The position numbers and the translations under genes were made by a program. DNA of 11,075 nt from Accumulibacter sp. (GTDB lineage: Bacteria > Pseudomonadota > Gammaproteobacteria > Burkholderiales > Rhodocyclaceae). The stretch is taken from positions 1 to 11,075 of the forward strand of contig JAIRZC010000251.1 of the NCBI GenBank assembly GCA_031267455.1, given 5' to 3'. Within the stretch, counting starts at the first letter, position 1; every line of letters begins with the position of its first letter. A model generated the notes under the pieces. The model had not been told where the DNA came from. It did not search any database and saw only the letters and a program-made list of their open reading frames with translations. Positions 1 through 6,712 of the stretch are shown piece after piece.

Positions 1-1314
1 CCCGTACCCGACCAGGACGACTTGTTTTTCGAGATATTTGCGCTCGATGCTCTTCGGGAGTTCTGCGTAGGGATCGCCGCGTTCCTCGAGTTTTCGCGCG
101 AATTCGCAACGGTCGAGTATCCACTTTTTGAGCGGGGTGACCATCATGAAGAGCAAGGGATTCATCGCGATCGAAATCAGCGAGCCGGCAAGGATCAAAT
201 TCATTCCTTCCGGAGTCATGATGCCGAGCGAAATTCCGAGTCCGCCGAGGATGAACGAGAATTCGCCCACCTGCGCGAGGCTGGCCGAAACGGTCAGCGC
301 CGTGTGGAGCGAGTAGCGGAAGAGCAGCACGATCGAAAGCGCCGCGATGGATTTTCCCAGGATGATGATCGAGATGACGGCCATCAAGTGGAAGGGTTGC
401 CTGATCAGGATGCTTGGTTCGAACAGCATTCCGACGGAGACGAAGAAGAGCACCGAAAACGCGTCGCGCAAAGGGAGCGATTCTTCCGCAGCGCGATGGC
501 TGAATTCGGATTCGCGCATTACCATTCCCGCGAAGAAAGCGCCGAGGGCGAACGAGACGTTGAACAATGCTGCCGCGCCGTAGGCGATTCCGATCGCGAT
601 TGCGATGACCGACAGCGTAAACAATTCGCGCGATCCAGTCCGGGATATCTGTAGCAGGAGCCAAGGAAGGAAGCGGCGACCGACGACCAGCATCAACGCG
701 ATGAAGGCGGCGACCTGCAGAAGGGTTGTCCCAATTTCCTGCCACAGCGGGGCCGATGCGTTCGAAGGGTCGATCGCGGCGGGGGAACCGAGGACGCCGG
801 CGAGCGGCGGGAGCAATACCAGGATGAGAACGGTGGCCAGGTCTTCGACGACGAGCCAGCCGACAGCGATTCGACCATCCATCGTATCGAGCACGCCGAG
901 TGCCTCGAGGGCTTTCAAGAGAACGACGGTACTGGCGCAGGAGAGGGACAGGCCGAAGATCAGGCAATTTCCGATCGGCCAGCCCCACAACAGGGAAATG
1001 CAGATGCCGAGAATCGTTGCCAGAGTCATTTGTGCGATTGCGCCAGGGATGGCGATCCGCTTGACCGCAAGCAGATCCTCAAGCGAGAAATGGAGGCCGA
1101 CGCCGAACATCAGCAACATGACACCGATTTCGGAGAGCTGGGACGCCAATTCCATGTCGGCGACGAAACCGGGTGTGCCCGGCCCAAGGAGGATCCCAGC
1201 CAGGAGGTAGCCGACCAGCGCCGGAATCTTGACCCACTCGGCGATGAAACCGAAAATCAGCGCAATGCCGAAAGCTGAGGCAATGGTCGTGATCAGAGAA
1301 ATATTATGTCCCAT
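1..1314 (-). CDS. ybaL: CPA2-family cation/proton antiporter, YbaL/KefB type (partial, C-terminus outside window)
   Basis: This is an inner-membrane monovalent cation:proton antiporter of the CPA2 family with a C-terminal NAD-binding RCK domain. I translated the minus strand from the ATG at 1314-1312 and found 438 codons open to the window edge. The N-terminus (MGHNISLITTIASAFGIA) closely follows E. coli YbaL. Conserved CPA2 stretches are LVGYLLAGILLGPGTPGF, then LLMFGVGLHFSLEDLLAVK, then STVVLLKALE and GWLVVEDLATV. About a dozen hydrophobic segments fill residues 1-410. A charged linker (about 418-431) leads to VVLVGYG at 432-438, the start of the Rossmann glycine motif, and the gene is cut there. 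E. coli YbaL is about 558 residues, so roughly 120 are missing. The ion specificity (potassium versus sodium) cannot be read from the sequence. The gene is divergent from the rnm operon. The ribosome binding site is weak (GAGACGGA directly before the ATG). The family is sure; the symbol is by similarity to YbaL. Confidence 0.93.
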   Translation of the reverse strand, partial: MGHNISLITTIASAFGIALIFGFIAEWVKIPALVGYLLAGILLGPGTPGFVADMELASQLSEIGVMLLMFGVGLHFSLEDLLAVKRIAIPGAIAQMTLATILGICISLLWGWPIGNCLIFGLSLSCASTVVLLKALEALGVLDTMDGRIAVGWLVVEDLATVLILVLLPPLAGVLGSPAAIDPSNASAPLWQEIGTTLLQVAAFIALMLVVGRRFLPWLLLQISRTGSRELFTLSVIAIAIGIAYGAAALFNVSFALGAFFAGMVMRESEFSHRAAEESLPLRDAFSVLFFVSVGMLFEPSILIRQPFHLMAVISIIILGKSIAALSIVLLFRYSLHTALTVSASLAQVGEFSFILGGLGISLGIMTPEGMNLILAGSLISIAMNPLLFMMVTPLKKWILDRCEFARKLEERGDPYAELPKSIERKYLEKQVVLVGYG

Positions 1315-1735
1315 TCCGTCTCATTTCATCGTAGGTAATTGGAATATGCGGCTCCGTGATCGGCGCCGGACGCTGAGCAGACGTCAGTCTTCGAATTTCC
1401 GGTCGAATCAATCGGTATCCAGTCTATCTTCAATAGGCTCACTTCGGGGGCAGGGGTCGGCCCTTTTTCTGCGCTGCCTTGTGGTCGGTCCCGCAGTCGC
1501 GTTTTCCCCGAAAAACAACGTCCAGCATTATCGGGCATTGGCCGCGCTTCGTCCAGAGCCAAACGAAAATTCTAACCCGTAATGTAAGAAACGCGCGTTA
1601 AAAAATAGACAAATTCAAGATGTGCAGACTGGCTGAAGTCCAACGCGGTTTCAAGGATGATTGGTGAAAAGGCGCGATTTCGGTGAAGAGTAGCGGCTGT
1701 GTTATCATCAATCGTTTGATTTCCCTCGAAATCCC
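1315..1735. other. Divergent intergenic region between ybaL and rnm
   Basis: These 421 bases hold no convincing gene. Open frames of 78-117 codons exist on both strands, but they lack ribosome binding sites and recognisable protein character. The region is more AT-rich than its flanks, notably 1590-1620 and 1700-1735, as expected for promoters. It should contain the promoters of the antiporter (minus) and of the rnm operon (plus). On the minus strand there is a TAGAAT -10-like hexamer (plus-strand 1569-1574) without a good -35 box. A small stem, AGGG/CCCT with a five-base loop, is followed by TTTTT near 1454-1472 on the plus strand; it is too weak to call a terminator. Confidence 0.6.
1700..1708 (+). 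promoter_or_regulatory. Possible extended -10 promoter element for the rnm operon
   Basis: The sequence TGT-TATCAT matches the extended -10 pattern TGn-TATAAT at four of six hexamer positions, 28 bases before the rnm GTG start. No good -35 box lies 16-18 bases upstream, which is common for extended -10 promoters. Transcription would begin near 1714-1716 and give a leader of about 20 nt. The assignment rests only on motif and position. Confidence 0.3.
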
Positions 1736-2566
1736 GTGTTTCCTATTGATCTGCATTGCCATTCCACCGCATCAGACGGACTCCTTTCCCCGGTTGCGCT
1801 TGTGCGCCGAGCGGCGGAAAAAGGCATCGGAATGCTATCGCTTTGCGACCATGACACGCTCGATGGCCTTTCGGATGCTTCGAAGGCGGCGACCGACGCG
1901 GGTATTTGTTTCATCGGCGGCGTCGAGATATCCTCCGAGTGGCTTACCCAGCAGGTTCATATCCTCGGCTACGTTTTCGATTCTGGAGATAAGACGTTGG
2001 GTGAAGGGCTCGCCGCCGTCCGCTCCGGGCGGATCGACCGCGCGAGGCGCATGTCGCTCGAACTGGAGAAAGTCGGGATTTCGGGCTGTTTCGAAGGCGC
2101 GATGCGCTACGCGGAAAATCCTGAATTGATAAACCGCGCGCATTTCGCGCGCTATATCGTTGAAATCGGAGTCTGCAAAGATATGCGGCGTGTTTTCGAC
2201 GCCTATATTTCTCCAGGGCGTCCGGGTTATGTGGAAAACCGTTGGATGAGCGTAAAGGACGCGGTGGGTTTGATTCTTGGCGCGGGCGGGATCGCTTCGA
2301 TCGCGCATCCGGGGCGCTACAGGTTTTCGCGGAGTCAGATGCGTTCGCTTTTCGAGGAATTCAGTCGTTGTGGCGGACAGGCGATTGAAGTCGTTTCGGG
2401 CGGTCACAGCGCCGATGAGATCGCGAAATTTTCCCGTGCCGCTGCCGAATATGGTTTCGCGGCATCGTGCGGCTCGGATTTTCACGGCCCCGGTGAGAGT
2501 CGAACCGACTTGGGGGATTTTTCGCCGATTCCACCGGATTTGCGGCCGATCTGGGAATTTTTCTGA
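1736..2566 (+). CDS. rnm: PHP-domain 5'-3' exoribonuclease (RNase AM / YciV family)
   Basis: The product is a 276-residue metal-dependent phosphoesterase of the PHP family, orthologous to E. coli Rnm (YciV, about 293 residues). Rnm trims 5' ends of rRNAs and degrades short oligonucleotides in the cytoplasm. Metal ligands expected of the fold are all present: H7 and H9 in DLHCHSTASDG, D38/H39/D40 in LCDHDT, E64 in GVEIS, H75 in VHILGY, H136 in RAHFARY, H191 in AHPGRY, and D248/H250 in GSDFH. Motifs HFARY, AHPGRY and SDFH are typical of YciV rather than DNA polymerase X or histidinol-phosphatase PHP domains. The start is GTG at 1736: an in-frame TAG lies at 1691-1693, and only GTG gives the short N-terminus before the first HxH. 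There is no clear Shine-Dalgarno. It is the first gene of the operon, 2 nt before yciO. The same two genes are neighbours in E. coli. Confidence 0.9.
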   Translation: MFPIDLHCHSTASDGLLSPVALVRRAAEKGIGMLSLCDHDTLDGLSDASKAATDAGICFIGGVEISSEWLTQQVHILGYVFDSGDKTLGEGLAAVRSGRIDRARRMSLELEKVGISGCFEGAMRYAENPELINRAHFARYIVEIGVCKDMRRVFDAYISPGRPGYVENRWMSVKDAVGLILGAGGIASIAHPGRYRFSRSQMRSLFEEFSRCGGQAIEVVSGGHSADEIAKFSRAAAEYGFAASCGSDFHGPGESRTDLGDFSPIPPDLRPIWEFF

Positions 2567-2568
2567 AG

Positions 2569-3204
2569 ATGGCGCGTTATCTTTCCATCCACCCGGACGA
2601 TCCGCAGCCGCGCCTGCTTGCGCAGGTCGCCGACGCTTTGCGCGAAGGCGGTGTCATCGCGCTGCCGACGGACTCATGTTACGCGTTCGGCTGTTGCCTG
2701 GGTGAAAAAAACTCGATCGAGCGTATCCGCCGTCTGCGCGGCGTTGACGAGCGCCACCATTTGACGCTGATGTGCCGCGACCTTTCCGAAATCGCGCAAT
2801 TCGCTCACGTTGATAACGCGCAGTATCGCCTGCTTAAGGCGGTGACGCCCGGGAGCTATGTTTTCATCCTGGAAGGGACGAAGGAATTGCCGCGTCGCCT
2901 TCTGCATCCCAAGCGCAAAACGATCGGCCTGCGCGTTCCCGACCACCGCGCCGCGCGCGCGATTCTGGATGAACTCGGCGAACCGCTGCTGACATCGACT
3001 CTGTTGCTTCCCGGTGACGAATCGCCGCCGACCGAGGGCTGGGAAATTCAGGATCGCCTCGGCGATGCGCTCGACGTGATTCTCGACGGCGGTCATTGCG
3101 GGATCGTGCCGACGACGGTCGTCGACCTGACGCGCCAGCCACCGGAGCTTGTCCGCGCCGGGCGAGGTCCATTGATGCCTTTTGGCTTCGATCGATTCGG
3201 CTGA
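2569..3204 (+). CDS. yciO: YciO family protein (Sua5/YciO/YrdC fold)
   Basis: This 211-residue protein aligns over its full length with E. coli YciO (206 residues). Shared landmarks are the N-terminus with IHPDDPQPRL, GGVIALPTDSCYAFGC (27-42), LTLMCRDLSEI (65-75), TPGSYVFILEGTKELPRRLL (93-112), KRKTIGLRVP, and GIVPTTVVDLT (178-188) near the C-terminus. The YrdC fold binds nucleotide and double-stranded RNA. TsaC/Sua5 members make threonylcarbamoyl-AMP for the t6A tRNA modification, but YciO is a paralogous group that cannot be assumed to replace TsaC. The protein lacks the C-terminal Sua5 domain. It starts at an ATG 2 nt after the rnm stop and ends 2 nt before the M50 peptidase start, so translation is probably coupled. 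The exact biochemical role remains unsettled. Confidence 0.92.
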   Translation: MARYLSIHPDDPQPRLLAQVADALREGGVIALPTDSCYAFGCCLGEKNSIERIRRLRGVDERHHLTLMCRDLSEIAQFAHVDNAQYRLLKAVTPGSYVFILEGTKELPRRLLHPKRKTIGLRVPDHRAARAILDELGEPLLTSTLLLPGDESPPTEGWEIQDRLGDALDVILDGGHCGIVPTTVVDLTRQPPELVRAGRGPLMPFGFDRFG

Positions 3205-3206
3205 CG

Positions 3207-3866
3207 ATGAATTTCCAGACATTGCTTCTGCGGGTTTTCATCGAGGCGCCGCCCATCCTTTTCGCGATTACGGCGCACGAAATGGCGCATGCTTTCGCAG
3301 CCTGCCGTTTCGGCGACACGACCGCCCTTCGGGCGGGTCGGCTCAGCCTGAATCCGCTTCGCCACATCGATGTCTTCGGAACATTCATTTTGCCCATGGC
3401 GCTGCTTTGTATGAATCTTCCGGGTTTCGGCTGGGCAAAACCCGTTCCGGTCGATTTGAGCCGTCTGCGTCGCCCGAAGCAGGCCATGCTCATGGTTGCA
3501 GCCGCCGGTCCGGCATCGAACGCGTTGATGGCCCTTGCGTGGACGGGATCGTTCAAGCTGGCCGCCATCCTCCCGTACCGCCTTCCGGCAGCCGCGCTGG
3601 AATCAATGGCCGTGACCGGGATCGGAATCAACCTGATGTTGATGACACTCAACCTTTTGCCGCTTCCTCCGCTCGACGGCGGTCGGATCGCCGTGTGCCT
3701 GCTTCCCGCGCGGTTTGCGATGAAGCTGGAGCGGATGGAGCCTTTTGGTTTTTTTATCCTGATAGGCTTGCTGTCCTTTGGTTTTCTCGATCGCGTGCTG
3801 CTTCCCATGGTAGAGGTTCAGGCCGGTTTCCTTTTCCGAATCTTCAATCTGGAAATTCTTTTTTGA
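3207..3866 (+). CDS. Site-2 protease-like M50 family membrane metallopeptidase
   Basis: The 219-residue product is a small integral-membrane zinc protease of the M50B group (YwhC-like rhomboid-sized S2P without a PDZ domain). The zinc motif HEMAH is at residues 24-28 in the first hydrophobic segment (ITAHEMAHAF). The second metal-site motif LPLPPLDGG (151-159, ligand D157) sits in a later membrane segment. GPASNALMAL (101-110) between them is also typical. About five or six hydrophobic stretches are visible. I chose the ATG at 3207, which starts right before the first membrane segment and just after the yciO stop; the reading frame is open further upstream, but that would overlap yciO by over 100 nt. 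Related genes sit between yciO and trpS in betaproteobacteria, though the substrate is unknown. The stop is 1 nt from the trpS start. Confidence 0.9.
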   Translation: MNFQTLLLRVFIEAPPILFAITAHEMAHAFAACRFGDTTALRAGRLSLNPLRHIDVFGTFILPMALLCMNLPGFGWAKPVPVDLSRLRRPKQAMLMVAAAGPASNALMALAWTGSFKLAAILPYRLPAAALESMAVTGIGINLMLMTLNLLPLPPLDGGRIAVCLLPARFAMKLERMEPFGFFILIGLLSFGFLDRVLLPMVEVQAGFLFRIFNLEILF

Positions 3867-3867
3867 A

Positions 3868-5076
3868 ATGACAACGCATACAGAACGCGTCCTTTCCGGG
3901 ATGCGCCCGACGGGGAAGCTGCATCTCGGCCATTATCACGGTGTCCTCAAGAACTGGGTCGCCCTTCAGGACGAATACCCCTGCCTTTTTTTTGTCGCCG
4001 ACTGGCACGCGCTGACGACGCATTACGAGGAAACGCGCGACATCGAGCATTTTACGATAGATATGCTTATCGACTGGCTCGCCGCCGGGATCGACCCCGA
4101 GAAAGCGACGCTTTTCATCCAGTCGAAGATCGTGCAGCACGCTGAACTGCATCTTTTGCTTTCGATGATGACGCCGCTGAGCTGGCTCGAGCGCGTTCCG
4201 ACCTACCGCGACCAGATCGAAAAACTCGCGGGGCGGGACCTTGCGACTTACGGCTTTCTGGGCTATCCGCTTCTGATGAGCGCCGACATCCTGATTTACC
4301 GCGCCGACAAGGTTCCAGTCGGAGAAGACCAGATTCCGCACATCGAATTTACGCGCGAACTCGCGCGCCGCTTCAATCATATGTACGGAAGCGAACCCGA
4401 TTTCGAGGAAAAAGCGAAAGCCGCGGCGAAGAAGATGGGTGGCAGGGCCGCGCGCCGTCTGGAAGAACTGCGCGTCCGCTTTCGACAAGAAGGCGACGCC
4501 GCGGCGCTTATCGAGGCGCGAGCAATCCTGCGTGAGGCGGGGAGCCTCTCGCAGACCGATCGGGAACGGCTTGCGGGCTATCTCGAGGGAACGGGGAAGA
4601 CGATCCTTCCCGAGCCGACCGCTCTTTTGACCGATGCGTCGCGGATGCCGGGGATCGATGGCCAAAAAATGTCGAAATCCTACGGGAACACGATTTCTCT
4701 GCGAGAGGACGAGGTCTCGGTCATCCAGAAAATCAGACGCATGCCGACCGATCCGTCGCGCGTGCGGCGGAGCGACGTCGGCGATCCCGAAAAATGCCCG
4801 GTCTGGCGACTGCACCTCGTCTATTCTGACGACGCCTGCCGCGAATGGGCGCAAAAAGCCTGCAGGACCGCGGGGATCGGCTGTCTCGAGTGTAAGCAGC
4901 CCGTGATTGACGCCATCCTGGCCGAACAGGGACCGATGCGCGAGCGCGCGCGGGCGTATATCGACAAGCCTTCGCGGGTACGGGAAATCATCGAGGAAGG
5001 CAACGCGAAAGCGCGCAGACTCGCCGAGGAGTGCATGGAAGATGTGCGTAACGCGATGAGTTTGAATCACGGCTAG
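3868..5076 (+). CDS. trpS: Tryptophanyl-tRNA synthetase with inserted domain
   Basis: This class I aminoacyl-tRNA synthetase attaches tryptophan to tRNA-Trp in the cytoplasm. The ATP-binding signature HLGH is at residues 19-22 (SGMRPTGKLHLGHYHG) and KMSKS is at 267-271. Other conserved TrpS stretches are FFVADWHALT, LSWLERVPTYRDQ, TYGFLGYPLLMSADIL, VPVGEDQIPHIEFTRELARR, and the C-terminal GDPEKCPVWRLH region. At 402 residues it is some 65-70 longer than E. coli TrpS. The excess is a block at about 180-245, between the RFNHMYG segment and LLTDASRMPG, rich in charged helical residues. Equivalent insertions occur in betaproteobacterial and Xanthomonas TrpS. It starts 1 nt after the M50 gene and is 6 nt from scpA, so it shares the operon. 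No tryptophan-sensing T-box or attenuator is visible upstream. Confidence 0.97.
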   Translation: MTTHTERVLSGMRPTGKLHLGHYHGVLKNWVALQDEYPCLFFVADWHALTTHYEETRDIEHFTIDMLIDWLAAGIDPEKATLFIQSKIVQHAELHLLLSMMTPLSWLERVPTYRDQIEKLAGRDLATYGFLGYPLLMSADILIYRADKVPVGEDQIPHIEFTRELARRFNHMYGSEPDFEEKAKAAAKKMGGRAARRLEELRVRFRQEGDAAALIEARAILREAGSLSQTDRERLAGYLEGTGKTILPEPTALLTDASRMPGIDGQKMSKSYGNTISLREDEVSVIQKIRRMPTDPSRVRRSDVGDPEKCPVWRLHLVYSDDACREWAQKACRTAGIGCLECKQPVIDAILAEQGPMRERARAYIDKPSRVREIIEEGNAKARRLAEECMEDVRNAMSLNHG

Positions 5077-5082
5077 GCTGAC

Positions 5083-5976
5083 ATGGACGCGATCACGGAA
5101 ACCCTGGAATCGCCGCCGGACGCGGCGATTCCAACGGACGCTTCCGGCATGAGCGGCGTGGTGTCCGTTCCGCTCGCGCGCGTTTATGGCGAGCCGATGA
5201 TACAGATGCCGCTCGATCTCTATATCCCGCCGGACGCGATGGCGGTCATGCTGGAGGCCTTTGAAGGTCCGCTCGACCTTTTGCTCTATCTGATCCGCAA
5301 GGCCAACGTGAATGTCCTTGACATTCCGATGGCTCCGCTGACCGAGCAGTATATGACATATATCGAGGCGATGCGGTCGCGGAACATTGAACTCGCGGCG
5401 GATTATCTTGTCATGGCCGCGATGTTGATCGAGATCAAGTCGAGGATGTTGCTGCCGAAGTCGCAAGCGGCCGAGGGCGAAGAAGCCGAGGACCCGCGCG
5501 CCGAACTCGTGCGCCGCCTTGTCGAATACGAACAGATGAAACTTGCCGCCGCGCGCATCGACGACTTGCCGAGGGCCGAGCGTGATTTCGAATGGGTTGA
5601 GGTCTGTGTTGAAAAGTCGGCGCAAAAACGTTTGCCCGAAGTTGACCCGGACGATCTGAAAGAGGCCTGGCGGGCCATCCTGCAGCAGGCGAAATTGCAC
5701 AATCGAAGTCTTCGGCAGCTTAAGGAACTCCGGCAACGCGAAGAGCTTTCGGTGCGCGAGCACATGAGCGTTATCCTGAAATGCCTTCGGGATCGCGGCG
5801 GCTTTGTCGAATTTATGCAGATGTTCGATCCGTCACGGGGTGTGCAGATCGTCGTCGTTCATTTTTTGGCGATGCTTGAACTTTCGCGCGAACGCCTGCT
5901 CGAAATGACGCAGGAAGAAGCGTTCGCGCCGATTTACGTGAGGTTATCCGATGGACTACCCGAATCCGGGAACTGA
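5083..5976 (+). CDS. scpA: Segregation and condensation protein A (kleisin of SMC complex)
   Basis: ScpA is the kleisin that bridges the SMC heads and, with ScpB, forms the bacterial condensin that organises and separates chromosomes. The hallmark kleisin start, EAFEGPLDLLLYLIRKANVN, is at residues 58-77. It is followed by LDIPMAPLTEQYMTYIE, the helix LAADYLVMAAMLIEIKSRMLLP (104-125) and EDPRAELVRRLVEYEQMK (136-153). The C-terminal winged-helix that contacts SMC contains LSVREHMSVILK, FVEFMQMFDP and the ending FAPIYVRL. The first 45 residues are a variable tail. The 297-residue length and the LYIPPDAM segment resemble Burkholderiales ScpA. The start at 5083 follows the trpS stop closely but has only a weak AGG upstream; a later ATG cannot be excluded. 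The 3' end overlaps scpB by 26 nt. Confidence 0.95.
   Translation: MDAITETLESPPDAAIPTDASGMSGVVSVPLARVYGEPMIQMPLDLYIPPDAMAVMLEAFEGPLDLLLYLIRKANVNVLDIPMAPLTEQYMTYIEAMRSRNIELAADYLVMAAMLIEIKSRMLLPKSQAAEGEEAEDPRAELVRRLVEYEQMKLAAARIDDLPRAERDFEWVEVCVEKSAQKRLPEVDPDDLKEAWRAILQQAKLHNRSLRQLKELRQREELSVREHMSVILKCLRDRGGFVEFMQMFDPSRGVQIVVVHFLAMLELSRERLLEMTQEEAFAPIYVRLSDGLPESGN
5938..5943 (+). promoter_or_regulatory. Ribosome binding site of scpB inside the scpA 3' end
   Basis: GTGAGG ends 7 nt before the ATG at 5951 and is among the best Shine-Dalgarno matches in the operon. It lies inside scpA coding sequence. It supports the overlapping scpB start rather than a later internal start near the conserved core. 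Confidence 0.65.
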
Positions 5977-6712
5977 TTTCCTCCTAGAAGAGGACGTGCG
6001 ACACGACGAAGAATTTTCGCCGACACCGGCCTTTTCGACCGGTATTCCGATCGAAGCGGGCGAACCCGCTCTTTCGGGATGCCTGGAGACATTTGAAGTC
6101 TTGATTGTCGAAGAGGCGGACGGCGCGCTTTCGCCCGCCGAGACGCCGGATAATCCAAGAGAGATAAAACGGGTGCTCGAGGCCGTTCTTTTAAGCGCGC
6201 AACGCCCTTTGACTTTGGCCGAACTCAGGAAAGTGTTCGCCAACGGAATCGGCGCGGATACCCTGCGTGTCTTGCTTGATGAGCTGCGAGACGATTATGC
6301 GGAGCGGCCGCTGGATATCCTGCAGATTGCGAGCGGCTGGCGCTTCCGGATCAAACCCGAGTTTACGCCCTACATTACACGCCTCGACCCGGAAAAAACG
6401 CTGCGTTACTCGCGCGCTGTCCTCGAGACACTCGCGATTATCGCCTATCGCCAGCCGGTTACGCGCGGTGACATCGAGGAAATCCGGGGTGTCAGCGTGT
6501 CGACGCAAATTCTTCGGGCGATCGAGGAGAGGGGATGGATCGAAACCGTTGGACATCGGGACAAGCCGGGGCATCCCGCCCTCCTGGCGACGACGGAAAA
6601 ATTTCTCGACGACCTCGGTCTGCGGAGCTTGAGCGAGCTTCCGCCGCTCGAAACCTTCGATCAGGCGCTGAATCACGAACTGGAGATAGCCAATGCCGGT
6701 CCAATCGCGTAA
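5951..6712 (+). CDS. scpB: Segregation and condensation protein B
   Basis: ScpB is the second accessory subunit of the SMC condensin; as a dimer of winged-helix proteins it binds the middle of ScpA. The conserved part begins near residue 69 (REIKRVLEAVLLSAQRPLT) and runs through LDILQIASGWRFRIKPEF (121-138). The family signature is LETLAIIAYRQPVTRGDIEEIRGV (158-181), and GHRDKPGHPALLATTEKFLDDLGL (201-224) closes the second winged helix. At 253 residues it carries an acidic N-terminal extension of about 65 residues, rich in E, D and P, and a short C-terminal tail. The extension is probably disordered. The start is supported by GTGAGG 7 nt upstream. It overlaps scpA by 26 nt and rluB by 20 nt, which implies coupled translation. 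Confidence 0.95.
   Translation: MDYPNPGTDFLLEEDVRHDEEFSPTPAFSTGIPIEAGEPALSGCLETFEVLIVEEADGALSPAETPDNPREIKRVLEAVLLSAQRPLTLAELRKVFANGIGADTLRVLLDELRDDYAERPLDILQIASGWRFRIKPEFTPYITRLDPEKTLRYSRAVLETLAIIAYRQPVTRGDIEEIRGVSVSTQILRAIEERGWIETVGHRDKPGHPALLATTEKFLDDLGLRSLSELPPLETFDQALNHELEIANAGPIA
6682..6685 (+). promoter_or_regulatory. Ribosome binding site of rluB inside the scpB 3' end
   Basis: GGAG lies 7 nt before the ATG at 6693 and inside scpB. It favours this upstream start, which adds a basic tail before the S4 domain. Confidence 0.65.

Noticed and set aside
22..1210. Several plus-strand frames of 60-210 codons
   Set aside because: They are antisense to the continuous antiporter frame, which carries clear CPA2 motifs.
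1326..1582. Overlapping small frames on both strands upstream of ybaL
   Set aside because: They lack ribosome binding sites and conserved protein features, and they occupy the expected promoter region.
3868..3900. A possible tryptophan-sensing leader before trpS
   Set aside because: Only 1 nt separates trpS from the preceding gene, and no T-box, leader peptide or attenuator stem is visible.
3844..5763. A 639-codon open frame on the minus strand opposite trpS and scpA
   Set aside because: It lies fully antisense to two well-supported genes, has no recognisable domain, and is rich in R, H and F as expected for a shadow of GC-rich codon use.
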